Source: Amorphus sp040750475 (GTDB lineage Bacteria; Pseudomonadota; Alphaproteobacteria; Rhizobiales; Amorphaceae). Taken from it: a stretch of 64,000 nucleotides of DNA. The notes beneath the pieces are model-generated. The model did not search any database, was not told the origin of the DNA, and saw only the letters and a list, made by a program, of their open reading frames with translations. Of the stretch, positions 41,319 to 50,381 are shown piece after piece. Position 1 is the first letter of the stretch. Each line of letters opens with the position of its first letter. A program made the translations under genes and the position numbers. The stretch is taken from contig NZ_JABJVY010000018.1 of assembly GCF_040750475.1 (NCBI RefSeq), positions 56,351-120,350 of the forward strand, written 5' to 3'.

Positions 41319-41469
41319 AAATCCTCCCTGATTGAGCCCTTGGCGAGGCCCGGCGCGGCGGCGCCGAAGGGCCTCCATGCCGCCTCGCTTACCGAGCGAA
41401 CCGGCCAAGCTTGGGAACGCCGCGATTGGCCACGGTCGTTCGGGCGAGTGTGACCCCATCACCCCGGCG

Positions 41470-41482
41470 TTTGAATTGCAAA
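41470..41482. promoter_or_regulatory. Possible LysR box (T-N11-A)
   Basis: TTTG-AATTG-CAAA, a dyad with the T-N11-A form, in the 191-base gap between the divergent fusion gene and the LysR gene, 28 bases before the LysR start. Suggestive only. Confidence 0.35.
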
Positions 41483-41509
41483 ATCGAACCCAACCCATTA
41501 CGCAAAGGC

Positions 41510-42409
41510 ATGACCCTCGATCATCGCGGCTTTGCGGTTCTGGTTGCCTGTGTGACCCACGGTAGTTTTGGGCGCGCGGCCGCAGCGCTGAACATGACGC
41601 AGCCCGCCGTGACCCGCATGGTGCGGCGGATGGAAACACAGCTCGGGGTGCCGCTTTTCGAGCGTGGCTCGACCGGGGTGATCCCCACCATCTATGCCCG
41701 CGGGCTCCTCCCCTATGCCGACACGGTGGTGGCGGAGATCGGCAATGCGATCGATCTTCTGCAGGAGCTGAAAGGCGCCAGCCGGGGCACCGTGCGAATC
41801 GGCGGGGTGGCCAGCGCGACCAATGGCCTGGTCGTGGAGGCCGTGGCCCGCGTGCGGGCGCACGCCCCGTCGCTACAATATCTGATCGTGGAGGAAATCG
41901 AGGACAAGCTGATCGCCGAACTCAAGGCCGGGACGATCGACCTGGTCGTCTCGCCGGGGCCGATCGTCGACGACGAAATCACCCTCGCCTGCGAGGAAAG
42001 CGTCGCTGACGAAGTCCAGGTGTTCGCCCGTCCAGACCATCCCGTTTTCGGCCGTGGGCCGGTGACGCTGGAGACCGTCAACGCGCACGACTGGGCGCTG
42101 CCCCCCTCCGACACGCCGGTGACGCGGGAGTGGCGGCGACGTTTCCACGTCGCCGGTCTCGAGCCGCGGCCGCCTTGCGTGTCCTCGCGCTCGGTCAAGA
42201 CATTGATCAGGCTGGCCGCCTTGACCGATCTTCTGTGCTGGATGCCGATCCAGCTCGTGGCGGCGGAGACCGACCGTGGATCGCTTCTGCCGGCGGACGT
42301 ACCCGACCTGAGCTGGCACCGCATGTTTCGGATCTATCGCCGCCGCCGGGGCGTGCTTGCGCCGGCCGCCGTCCAGTTCCTCGAGCAGGTGCGCCAGATC
42401 GCGGCCTGA
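41510..42409 (+). CDS. LysR family transcriptional regulator
   Basis: A 299-residue LTTR. DNA-binding domain: FAVLVACVTHGSFGRAAAALNMTQPAVTRMVRRMETQLGVPLFERG; effector domain from about residue 90. The ATG at 41510 (MTLDHRGF) is the best start; the frame is open upstream to 41411. It is divergent from the decarboxylase-ALDH fusion, the standard arrangement for an LTTR and its target, so an aryl 2-oxo acid or related compound may be the inducer. Confidence 0.9.
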   Translation: MTLDHRGFAVLVACVTHGSFGRAAAALNMTQPAVTRMVRRMETQLGVPLFERGSTGVIPTIYARGLLPYADTVVAEIGNAIDLLQELKGASRGTVRIGGVASATNGLVVEAVARVRAHAPSLQYLIVEEIEDKLIAELKAGTIDLVVSPGPIVDDEITLACEESVADEVQVFARPDHPVFGRGPVTLETVNAHDWALPPSDTPVTREWRRRFHVAGLEPRPPCVSSRSVKTLIRLAALTDLLCWMPIQLVAAETDRGSLLPADVPDLSWHRMFRIYRRRRGVLAPAAVQFLEQVRQIAA

Positions 42410-42417
42410 GGCGCCAG

Positions 42418-42930
42418 CTATCCCGAGACCGCCCGTTCCAGTCGGGTGAACCGAGAGCGGAAGAACAAAAGCGGCGCCTTGCCGGCATCGTGGGTGATCG
42501 CGTTGACCCGACCCACATGGATCAGGTGATCGCCGCCGTCATATTCGGCGTAGGTGCGGCAGGAAATGTTCGCGATGCAGCCATGGAGGTGGGGCTGACC
42601 GAAGCGGTCGCTCGTCCACCCCGTGCCCGCCCATTTGTCGGGGCCGGAGCGGGCAAACCGCATCGCGAGCTCCTCCTGATCCTCCGCAAGCACGTTGATC
42701 GCGTAGTCGTCCAGCCTGCGCAGCGCGGCATAGCTGCGCGAGCCCTTACCGGCGAAATAGGCCACCAGCGGCGGATCGAGCGACAGCGAATGGAAGCTCT
42801 GGCAGGTCATTGCGTAAAGCGCACCGTCCGACGCCTGGGCCGTAACGACGACGACGCCTGAGCAATAGTTGCCGATGGAAACCTTGAGATCATCGGGGCT
42901 CGCGATCTCGGAGAGAACAAGCTCGCTCAC
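42418..42930 (-). CDS. Flavin reductase (FMN-binding split-barrel family)
   Basis: A 170-residue NAD(P)H:flavin oxidoreductase-like protein of the HpaC/flavin reductase family: GNYCSGVVVVTAQ, MTCQSFHSLSLDPPLVAYFAGKGSRSY, INVLAEDQEELAMRFA. Last gene of the 50.1-42.4 kb operon; its ATG overlaps the stop of the NADPH-dependent FMN reductase gene (ATGA). It could supply reduced flavin to the SsuD-like monooxygenase in the same operon. Confidence 0.87.
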   Translation of the reverse strand: MSELVLSEIASPDDLKVSIGNYCSGVVVVTAQASDGALYAMTCQSFHSLSLDPPLVAYFAGKGSRSYAALRRLDDYAINVLAEDQEELAMRFARSGPDKWAGTGWTSDRFGQPHLHGCIANISCRTYAEYDGGDHLIHVGRVNAITHDAGKAPLLFFRSRFTRLERAVSG

Positions 42931-43460
42931 GCCATGCTCTCCTCAAGCAACCGCAGGCCGTGGGCCGCCCCCTGCAAAACGAAGCGATGGTCGTGAACGA
43001 AATCGGCGGCGATGCTGTTCGGCTCCTCCAGGCGAGAGCTGACGACATAGAGGCTGCGCGTCGGCACGCTCGCGCCAAGTTCGACCAGCAATGGCCTGAG
43101 CGTGAAGTCCGGTGCGAGCGCGTGCGCCGCCGACCCGCCGGTGAAGATCGGCACCACGACATGGCCGGTCAGGTCGCCGGCGCTGTAGGTATCGAGAAAC
43201 GCCTTCAACAGACCCGTGAAGCTCGCTTTGTAGGTCGGCGTCGCAATCACCAGGAACCGCGCCGCGCCAAGCCGGGCTTTGAGATCGGCCACCGCCGCGT
43301 TGCCCCATTCGAACAGGCCGGAGGCGTACGCGGACAGCTCGACCACGTCCTGCGGAGCCGGCAGGTCGAGACAGGAGGCAAGTTCCTGGCCGACGTCGCG
43401 CGCGAGCCGGCTGGTGCGGCCGCCCGGTGACGGGTTCGCGGATAGAATTTCCAGGTGCAT
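42927..43460 (-). CDS. NAD(P)H-dependent FMN reductase (SsuE/MsuE-like)
   Basis: A 177-residue flavodoxin-fold reductase. Starts MHLEILSANPSPGGRTSRLA; ATPTYKASFTGLLKAFLDTY is the FMN-binding pattern of SsuE/MsuE-type proteins. Start at 43460 behind ggagcgatcc; the open frame upstream to 43646 is not protein-like. Supplies FMNH2 to two-component monooxygenases; the SsuD-like gene lies in the same operon. Confidence 0.87.
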   Translation of the reverse strand: MHLEILSANPSPGGRTSRLARDVGQELASCLDLPAPQDVVELSAYASGLFEWGNAAVADLKARLGAARFLVIATPTYKASFTGLLKAFLDTYSAGDLTGHVVVPIFTGGSAAHALAPDFTLRPLLVELGASVPTRSLYVVSSRLEEPNSIAADFVHDHRFVLQGAAHGLRLLEESMA

Positions 43461-43542
43461 GGATCGCTCCATTGAGGAATGCAGATACGGATCGCACCCG
43501 CCTCGCCGCGGGCCGATCGTCGAAGGTGAAGGCTTCCCGTTG

Positions 43543-45135
43543 CTACACGGCAGCCACCGCACCGTCGGAGCGCGGGTCCGCCGCGCCGAGCAACAGGCCA
43601 TCGGGCGCGCTGAGGATCGCGCCGGCATGCCCCATGAAATCCTCAAACGGGCCGGTCACCTCCACCTCGTGGCCAGCCTCCGCGAGCCGTGCGATCGTCT
43701 CTTCGGCAACCCGGCTTTCCACCTTCAGGCTCAACGAGCCCTCCCCCCAGGTCTTGCCAAGCAGCCAGCGTGGCGCGGTCACCGCAGCCTGTGGTGCCAT
43801 GGCAAACTGGGCGATGCGCGTGAAAATCGCGGCCTGTGTCTGCGGCTGCCCCTCGCCGCCCATGGTTCCGTAAGTGAGCCGGCGACCGTCGTCGAACCGC
43901 GCCATCGCCGGGTTGAGAGTCGTAAAGGGTTGGCGGCCGGGCGCGAGGCGGTTCCAGCGACCGCCGAGGCGGAACGAGGAGCCCCTGTTCTGCATGAGAA
44001 CCCCGGTTTCCGGAGACACCACGCCTGAGCCGAACTCGTAGTAGAGCGATTGGATCAGGCTGACGCTGCGGCCCTTGGCATCGGTCACGCCGAGCCAAAT
44101 CGTATCGCCCGGTTCTGCCGGTCGCGGCCAAGGCAAGGCGCGCTGCGGATCGATCTCGCCGGCAAGCGCGTCGAGGCACGCATTGGTCAGGAACGGCTCC
44201 GGCGCACCCACGGTCGTCGGATCGGCGACGTAGACGTCTCGGATCAGAAACGCCCGCTTGGTCGCCTCCACGATCGCATGGAGATGGGCGAAAGAGCCCT
44301 CCTCGCCGAGATCCAAACGGTCGGCGATCCCGAGGATGATCAGCGAGGCAAGGCCCTGGGTCGGCAGCCCCGTGTTCCAGACCTGCGCACCCGCGCGCGA
44401 CAAACGAACGGACAGCGGCGTTCGCCACTCGGCGTCGTGGACGGCGAGATCCTCCGCCGTGACCGGGCTGCCGATCCGGGCGAGATCGGCCGCCAACCGG
44501 CGGCCCGTCTCGCCTTCGTAGAAGTCCCGCAGCCCCGCCTCCGCCAAGCGTCGCAGGGTCGCCGCGAGGGCCGGCTGGCACAACCGCTGCCCGACGCCCG
44601 GAGGCTCGCCTCCCGGCAGAAAGACGTCGGCAAAACCGGGCACTTCGGCAAGCTCGGCGTGTTTGGCGCGCGTCAGCCGCGCCTGGCTTTCGGTGACGGC
44701 GGAACCGGCCTCGGCGAAGTGGATCGCCGGCTCCAATAGCCGGGCCAGCGGCAGGGACACCTGCCACTTGCCCGAAGCGGCAAGCGCGGCCTCCCAGCCT
44801 GCCACCGTGCCTGGCACGGTGAGGGCTGCGTCCGGACCGCGCCAGGGGACCGCGTCATAGCCCTTGGCGGCATAGGCCTCCGGTGTGGCGTGCGCGCCCG
44901 CTCTCCCGGTCGCATGGAGCGCTGTCGGGGCCGCATCGGACCCGTCCGAAATTAGCCAGAACGCGTCTCCGCCGATCCCGGTCATGTGCGGATAGACCAC
45001 CGCGAGCGTTGCGGCGGTGGCGACAGCCGCCTCGATGGCGGTGCCCCCCTCGCCAAGAACGTCACGCCCGGCCTGCGCCGCCAGGTGATGGGGGGCCGTC
45101 ACCATGCCCCCCAGGCTCATCGGTGACCAAAGCAC
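43543..45135 (-). CDS. Gamma-glutamyltransferase family Ntn-hydrolase (HpxW-like)
   Basis: A 530-residue Ntn-hydrolase proenzyme without signal peptide, so probably cytoplasmic. The large subunit has GGTAIEAAVATAATLAVVYPHMTGIGGDAF; the predicted autoprocessing nucleophile is Thr345 in GDTIWLGVTDAKG, followed by SLIQSLYYEFGSGVVSPETG and YGTMGGEGQPQTQAAIF, a pattern closer to oxamate amidohydrolase-type (HpxW) proteins than to periplasmic GGTs. The start is a GTG at 45135, seven bases after the binding-protein gene; ATG at 45120 is an alternative. It sits within a transport and monooxygenase operon, so it may hydrolyse a gamma-glutamyl or amide bond of the imported compound. Confidence 0.86.
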   Translation of the reverse strand: MLWSPMSLGGMVTAPHHLAAQAGRDVLGEGGTAIEAAVATAATLAVVYPHMTGIGGDAFWLISDGSDAAPTALHATGRAGAHATPEAYAAKGYDAVPWRGPDAALTVPGTVAGWEAALAASGKWQVSLPLARLLEPAIHFAEAGSAVTESQARLTRAKHAELAEVPGFADVFLPGGEPPGVGQRLCQPALAATLRRLAEAGLRDFYEGETGRRLAADLARIGSPVTAEDLAVHDAEWRTPLSVRLSRAGAQVWNTGLPTQGLASLIILGIADRLDLGEEGSFAHLHAIVEATKRAFLIRDVYVADPTTVGAPEPFLTNACLDALAGEIDPQRALPWPRPAEPGDTIWLGVTDAKGRSVSLIQSLYYEFGSGVVSPETGVLMQNRGSSFRLGGRWNRLAPGRQPFTTLNPAMARFDDGRRLTYGTMGGEGQPQTQAAIFTRIAQFAMAPQAAVTAPRWLLGKTWGEGSLSLKVESRVAEETIARLAEAGHEVEVTGPFEDFMGHAGAILSAPDGLLLGAADPRSDGAVAAV

Positions 45136-45142
45136 TTCGACG

Positions 45143-46156
45143 TCAGCCGATCTCGCGGATCATATCGATCCGGTCCATGCCCCCGACGGTGTCGGCCATG
45201 GTCGCCCAGACCGGCTTCGCGCCCGCAATCCAGGCCTCCATCTCGGTCGGCTGGATCACCTCGGCCCCGGCTTCGGCGGCCTGGGCCATCGCGGTGTCCT
45301 CGTCGGCACGTACCAGCTCGTTGAAATAGCCAGCCCCTTCCACAGCCGCCTCGCTCAGGACCTGCTTCTGCTCGTCGGAGAGCGTGGCCCAGAACGGCTG
45401 CGCAAAGTAGACCACGCCGGCTGCGCGAATGTGCGCAGTCTCCGTCATGTACGGCACGACCTCGTAGAGCTTGAACGACACGTAAGCGCTCTTGGTCAGG
45501 TCCATGCAGTCGACCACGCCGGTCTGCAGCGCGTTGTAAGCCTCCACGATCGGGATCCCGGTCGGATTGGCGCCGTAGCTGGACCACAGCTCCATGTGCA
45601 GCGGGCTCTGGATCACCCGCATGTTCAGCCCCTTCAGCGGGCCGGGCGCGGAGATCGGCGTCTTGGTCAGAAGCTGGCGGGCGCCGTAGTCGATGAAGGC
45701 CGGCACGATGAAGCCCTGATCGGCGAGCTTCGCCTTGATGTCGTCGCCCACCTTGCCCTGGGCGGCCGCCATTAGGTGTTCGGAATCGCGAAACAGGAAC
45801 GGCAAATCGAAAATCTGCGCCTCCGGCACCCAGGTCGACATCAGCGAGATGGTCGACAGGGACGCCTGCACCGAGCCCAGCTTGGCGGCCTGGGCCACTT
45901 CCTTCTCCGCCCCCAGCGCCGCGTTCGGCACGACGTTGAAGCTAAAGGCACCGGGAAGCTTCTCCTCCACGATCTCGCCGATACGGACCCAAACCTTCGA
46001 TTCCGGCCGGTCCGGCCCCATCAGAGAGGCAACGGTCAGGGTCGTCGCAGCTTTGGCCCGGCCGATGAGAGCCGGCGCCGCGAGGAGACCGACAGCGGCG
46101 ACGCCACCGGCTTTCAAGACGGTGCGGCGAGTGGGGGTCTTCAATCCTGAAACCAT
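45143..46156 (-). CDS. TRAP transporter substrate-binding protein with Tat signal
   Basis: A 337-residue DctP-type protein. The N-terminus MVSGLKTPTRRTVLKAGGVAAVGLLAA is a twin-arginine signal (RRTVLKAGG), unlike the Sec signals of the other TRAP binding proteins here. Mature part: TLTVASLMGPDRPESKVWV, LPFLFRDSEHL, LKGLNMRVIQSPLHMELW. Start at 46156 behind ggagagaccc. It follows the fused permease gene by 43 bases. Confidence 0.9.
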   Translation of the reverse strand: MVSGLKTPTRRTVLKAGGVAAVGLLAAPALIGRAKAATTLTVASLMGPDRPESKVWVRIGEIVEEKLPGAFSFNVVPNAALGAEKEVAQAAKLGSVQASLSTISLMSTWVPEAQIFDLPFLFRDSEHLMAAAQGKVGDDIKAKLADQGFIVPAFIDYGARQLLTKTPISAPGPLKGLNMRVIQSPLHMELWSSYGANPTGIPIVEAYNALQTGVVDCMDLTKSAYVSFKLYEVVPYMTETAHIRAAGVVYFAQPFWATLSDEQKQVLSEAAVEGAGYFNELVRADEDTAMAQAAEAGAEVIQPTEMEAWIAGAKPVWATMADTVGGMDRIDMIREIG

Positions 46157-46199
46157 GGGTCTCTCCGTGTTGGAGCCTTGGGAAGATCGGCACGAAACA

Positions 46200-48038
46200 T
46201 CAGGCAAGCGACGCCCAGGCGAGGGCGAACAGCGAGATCGCGAGCAGGGCCGCCGTGAGGCCCGCAACATGCGGCAGCACCGCCCGGAACAGATGTGCCG
46301 TCGGCACCTTGGTTACACCGCCGACGACGAAGACAAGCACGCCGAACGGGGGCGTCAGGCCGCCGATCATCAGGTTCACCACCATGATGACGCCGAACTG
46401 GATCGGATCGATACCGGCGGCAGTTGCAATCGGCAAAAGCAGGGGGCCGAACAGCAAAATCGCCGCACCGATATCGAGAACCAGACCGACAATGAACAGG
46501 ATCACCGCCGAGACGAGGAGAGCGGCGATCGGCCCTTGCCCGAAGAAAGCCGCGAGATCGCCGATCAGACCGGAAATGTCGTCCACGGCGAGCAGAAAAG
46601 CGAACGGGGCGGCCGAGGCGATCAGGAGCGCGATGGCCGCTGCCTCGGTGGCGGATTGGCGGAACGCGGCGACCAGACCACGGGCGCCGACACCGAACCA
46701 GAGGCTCAAGCAGAACGTATAGAGTGCGGCCATGGCCGCGGCCTCGGTGGTCGTGACGAAGCCGAGCCGGATCCCGAACACGACAATCAGGCCCAGACCG
46801 AATGCCGGGACCGCGCGCAACGCGAGCCGCCACCGCGTCCCGCCCGAAGCATGCGCGCTCACCGGAGCGTCGTGGCAGGTCAGGCGGATGACGACGAACA
46901 ACGCCACCGCCATCACCAGCCCGCCCCAAAGGCCGCCGACGAGAAGCTCGCCCACCGAGAGATTGGTCGCCATGGCCAGAATCAGGAAAGCGATCGACGG
47001 CGGAATGACGTTGTCCAGTACCGAGGTCGCGGCGATGATCGCCCCCGCCTTGGCCGGCGGATAGCCATGGCGCTCCAGCTCGGGCTGGAAGGTCGCCGCC
47101 CCAAAGGCGGCAGAGGCGATCGAAGAGCCCGAAGCGCCGGAAAAGAACACGTTGGTCAAGAGCGTGGTCTGCGCCAGCCCGCCTCGCATGTGGCCGACCA
47201 GCGCGGCGGCGAACTCGATCAACCGCGTCGCCACGCCGGACCGCGCCAACAGCGTTCCCGTCAGCAGGAAGAACGGGATCGCCAGAAGCAGGAATTTCAT
47301 GATCCCACTCACTGCGGAATTGAGGATCGCCGGTTCCGGCAGCGGGCTTCCGAAGGGGACGACGAGAAAGGCGGCAGCAAGAAAAGCGTGGGGAAGCGGC
47401 GCGGCGACCACCAGTCCGACGACGACGATCAGTCCCAGGATCAAGCTCTTCGGCAGGCCGGCGTCCACCCTTACCCCGGTCCCGGCGAGCCAGAAGGCGA
47501 GCGCCGCAAGGGCTGCTGCGGCGACGAGAGTCACCACCTTGCCTTCTGCGACCAGCTTGAGCCCGGTGAACAGGATCACGAGGCCACCGCCGAGCGCGAA
47601 CAGTGCGAACGGGATCCATTCCGGCAACCCGAGGCCGGCATTGGTGCCGCCGACGATCTGGGTCACCACGTAGCTGCCGTGAGCGATGAGCAGCCCGGAC
47701 AGCAGCGTCATCGCCTCCGCGATCACATCGGCGCCGGCTTGGGCCGCGCGCGGCAGCAGCCGGTGGAACACGTCGAGACGCATGGCGAGGGCGGAGTTGA
47801 GAGCAAGCGGCGCACCCAACCCGACGATCGCGACATTGAGCCAGATGCCGGCGTCCTCCGCGCCCAGGATGGAGCTGGAGAAGGCATAGCGCAGCACGAA
47901 ACCGGAAACGACGAGCACCATCAGCGTCGCCAGCACGGCGGCCGCCAGCGTCGACAGCCATGCGCTCGCGATTTCCAGGACCCGCCCGGCGCGCCAAGCG
48001 AGCCCTTCGGGCACAACCTGATCCAAGGTCAAGCTCAT
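46200..48038 (-). CDS. TRAP transporter fused permease (DctQ-DctM)
   Basis: A 612-residue membrane protein. Residues 1-170 form a DctQ-like domain (FVLRYAFSSSILGAEDAGIW, LAMRLDVFHRLLP), joined through extra helices to a DctM domain (FFSGASGSSIASAAFGAATF, DNVIPPSIAFLILAMA, GLTPPFGVLVFVV). Such fusions are known in the TRAP family. It works with the Tat-type binding protein downstream. Ribosome site ggaaggaacccg. Confidence 0.9.
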   Translation of the reverse strand: MSLTLDQVVPEGLAWRAGRVLEIASAWLSTLAAAVLATLMVLVVSGFVLRYAFSSSILGAEDAGIWLNVAIVGLGAPLALNSALAMRLDVFHRLLPRAAQAGADVIAEAMTLLSGLLIAHGSYVVTQIVGGTNAGLGLPEWIPFALFALGGGLVILFTGLKLVAEGKVVTLVAAAALAALAFWLAGTGVRVDAGLPKSLILGLIVVVGLVVAAPLPHAFLAAAFLVVPFGSPLPEPAILNSAVSGIMKFLLLAIPFFLLTGTLLARSGVATRLIEFAAALVGHMRGGLAQTTLLTNVFFSGASGSSIASAAFGAATFQPELERHGYPPAKAGAIIAATSVLDNVIPPSIAFLILAMATNLSVGELLVGGLWGGLVMAVALFVVIRLTCHDAPVSAHASGGTRWRLALRAVPAFGLGLIVVFGIRLGFVTTTEAAAMAALYTFCLSLWFGVGARGLVAAFRQSATEAAAIALLIASAAPFAFLLAVDDISGLIGDLAAFFGQGPIAALLVSAVILFIVGLVLDIGAAILLFGPLLLPIATAAGIDPIQFGVIMVVNLMIGGLTPPFGVLVFVVGGVTKVPTAHLFRAVLPHVAGLTAALLAISLFALAWASLA

Positions 48039-48103
48039 CGGGTTCCTTCCGGGTCAGGGCTTCGCGCAGATCGGACCGGCCGGCAACCCCCGATCGGCCC
48101 GCT

Positions 48104-49234
48104 TCAGCTCGCCTTGGCGTCCAGATCGCGGTCGAACAGCGTGTTCCAGGTGAAATGTTTTTTCGCCGGCGCCGCCTCGCGGGTGACGTCGAGCTTGGGC
48201 AGCACCAGCTCTCCGAAGCGGTAGGCCTCTTCCAACAGCGGCATCCCGGACAAGATGAAGGTGTCGATGCCGACCTTTCTGTATTCGTCCAGCGTGCGGA
48301 TCACGGTCTCCGGCGAGCCGACGATGGCACTGCCCGGCCCCGGACGCACGAGACCGATTCCGGCCCAAATGTTGGGCGCCACTTCGAGATCGCGCAGGTT
48401 GTCGGGCTTCACCCCGCCATGCATCTCGCTCATGCGACGCTGGCCGATGGAATCGGTGCCGCCAACGAACTTCTGGTTCCCGGCAATCGAAGCGGCGTCC
48501 ATGTGGTCGTAGAGGTCGGCGGCGGCGTCCCATGCCTCCTCGTCGGTCCGTCGCACGATCACATAAAGGCGTATGCCGTAGTTGAGTTCCCGGCCATATT
48601 TCGCGGCCTGGGCACGCACTTTGTCGACCTTGATTTTCATCTGTTCCGGGGTTTCGCCCCAGCTCAGATACGTGTCGACGTGCTTGGCGGCCACGTCGAT
48701 CGCCTTGTCGGAGGAGCCGCCGAACCAGAGCGGTGGCGGCGCGATGCTCTCAGACACGGGCAGCGCCAGCTTGGCGCCGACGGTGGGGAAGTACTTGCCT
48801 TCCTGGGTCACGCTCTCGCCCGCCATCAGCCGGTTGAAGATGGTCAGATATTCGTCGGCCATCTCGTAGCGTTCGTCGTGGCTCATGGTGAGCCCGTAGG
48901 CACCCATCATCTTGGCGTCGCCGGAGACGACGTTGAGCAGCGTCCGGCCACCGGAAAACTCCTGCAGGGTCGCGGCCATCTTGGCGAGCAAAGTCGGCGC
49001 GACGACACCGGGATGGACCGCGCAGAGAAATTTCATCCGCTCGGTGTAGGGCAAAAGCGCCGCCGCCAGCACCCAGACGTCATGGGCCCCCGTGGCAAAC
49101 AGGGCGCCGGTGTAGCCGAGATGATCGTAGGCCTGAGCGAGCTGGCGATAGTAGCCGTAGTCGACCGTCCGCGATCCGTCCGGGGTCCACGGATAATGAC
49201 CGTCCGGCGCGCACATATACCAGAGGACGTTCAT
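48104..49234 (-). CDS. FMNH2-dependent monooxygenase, alkanesulfonate monooxygenase (SsuD)-like
   Basis: A 376-residue LLM-class (bacterial luciferase-like) TIM-barrel enzyme. The pattern follows SsuD along its length: DGHYPWTPDGSRTVDYGYYRQ, LGYTGALFATGAHDVWVLAA, LKMAAT-type linker, YLSWGETPEQMK, NYGIRLYVIVRRTDEEAW, DSIGQRRMSEMHGG and APNIWAGIGLVRPGPGSAIVG. SsuD desulfonates alkanesulfonates with FMNH2 and O2. Two flavin reductase genes of the operon can supply FMNH2. Substrate may be another carbon-sulfur or carbon-heteroatom compound. Confidence 0.88.
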   Translation of the reverse strand: MNVLWYMCAPDGHYPWTPDGSRTVDYGYYRQLAQAYDHLGYTGALFATGAHDVWVLAAALLPYTERMKFLCAVHPGVVAPTLLAKMAATLQEFSGGRTLLNVVSGDAKMMGAYGLTMSHDERYEMADEYLTIFNRLMAGESVTQEGKYFPTVGAKLALPVSESIAPPPLWFGGSSDKAIDVAAKHVDTYLSWGETPEQMKIKVDKVRAQAAKYGRELNYGIRLYVIVRRTDEEAWDAAADLYDHMDAASIAGNQKFVGGTDSIGQRRMSEMHGGVKPDNLRDLEVAPNIWAGIGLVRPGPGSAIVGSPETVIRTLDEYRKVGIDTFILSGMPLLEEAYRFGELVLPKLDVTREAAPAKKHFTWNTLFDRDLDAKAS

Positions 49235-49257
49235 GGGACTTTCCTTTGTTCTGGCGG

Positions 49258-50112
49258 TCAGGCCGCGCCGACGGCGGCGCGAAAGGATTCGATCTTCAGC
49301 GGCGCCTTGAAATCACCGTGGGCGTGAAGAACGTCGGCCTCTTCCTGCTGCTCGGCCACCAGGGACGCGCTTGCGGGAACGACGGTCCAATCGCGCCCCG
49401 TGATGACACCTTTCCAGGCGGCGCGGGCCTCCGCATTCGCCTCTTTGCCGGCAAGCAGCGCGACGGCGCGCTCCGGATCCGCCGAAACCGCACGGCCCAG
49501 ATCGATCAGGCCGGCCACGAAGCCCTCGAGCTCTTCGGACGTGGCGTCCGCTCCGCGGAGCGTCCAGAACACGGAGCGGTTGGGAATGGTGGAACCGCAA
49601 AGCGACAGAAGGCGGGTTTCGCCGCTGGCGATGGTCTGATCGATCATCGGCGCCATCGCGATCCAGACGTCGACGTCGCCCTTGGACAGCGCGGTCCGGG
49701 AGTCCTGCGGGCTCATTTCGCAGCGCTCGACATCGGCCAGTCCGAGCCCCGCCTGTTCCAGCGAGCGGGCAAGCAGATAGGTATGGAACGAGCCGTCGAT
49801 CAACGCCACGCGCTTGTCCTTAAGCTCCGACAACTTGGTCAAGGAGCTGTCGGCCGCAACCAACAGCGCACCGTTGGCCGGACGCGGAGCGGACGCGGCG
49901 AGATAAATGACCGGAAGGCCTTCCGACTGGGAGATCAGCGGCGGAGTGGAACCGGTTCCTCCCACCGCGAAGCGCCGCTGATCGATCAGCCTGCCCGTAT
50001 CGCGGCCCTCCGGATAGGCGACGAACTCCACCTCCATGCCACCGAACGCGCCGGGCCAAAGTTGAGCCAGCCGCAGGTGCAGATTCATAGGGTGAACGCC
50101 GATCTTCAGCAT
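49258..50112 (-). CDS. SsuA/TauA-fold substrate-binding-like protein lacking a signal peptide
   Basis: A 284-residue protein resembling ABC sulfonate/nitrate binding proteins (NMT1/SsuA type): LKIGVHPMNLHLRLAQLWPG, RRFAVGGTGSTPPLISQSEG, LIDGSFHTYLLARSLEQAGL, SKGDVDVWIAMAPMIDQTIASG. It begins almost at the mature fold. An in-frame TAG at 50140-50142 excludes an upstream signal peptide. ATG at 50112 has GGAG at the right distance; a GTG at 50133 would add seven residues. No permease or ATPase gene is near. It may be a cytoplasmic enzyme or sensor that reuses this fold (some desulfinases do), but the active-site Cys expected for DszB near residue 27 is not seen. First gene of the operon. Confidence 0.72.
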   Translation of the reverse strand: MLKIGVHPMNLHLRLAQLWPGAFGGMEVEFVAYPEGRDTGRLIDQRRFAVGGTGSTPPLISQSEGLPVIYLAASAPRPANGALLVAADSSLTKLSELKDKRVALIDGSFHTYLLARSLEQAGLGLADVERCEMSPQDSRTALSKGDVDVWIAMAPMIDQTIASGETRLLSLCGSTIPNRSVFWTLRGADATSEELEGFVAGLIDLGRAVSADPERAVALLAGKEANAEARAAWKGVITGRDWTVVPASASLVAEQQEEADVLHAHGDFKAPLKIESFRAAVGAA

Positions 50113-50381
50113 CGCTCGACTCCGCTGCGCCACGGGCTGCTAACCCGCAACTATTCAATATATATTTTTATAAACTATGGGCGCATCGAAGCCGTTGTCA
50201 AACGCTACCTGACAATTTCTCAGCCATTAAAAAATCTGCCTAAAAATGCATCTTTGGCTGCAAATCGAGACCGCATAGCGCTTCTTGCGTAGGCGCGATT
50301 TGCGTTTTTTATAAATTAATGGCAGCTATTCGAGATGCCGTTTCAACGCGCGAAAGCGGACGGCGCGGAGAGGAGAGGCCG

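Noticed and set aside
45735..48224. 829-codon open frame on the plus strand, rich in Arg, Gln and Asp
   Set aside because: Antisense of the fused TRAP permease and its neighbours; the composition mirrors membrane-helix codons.
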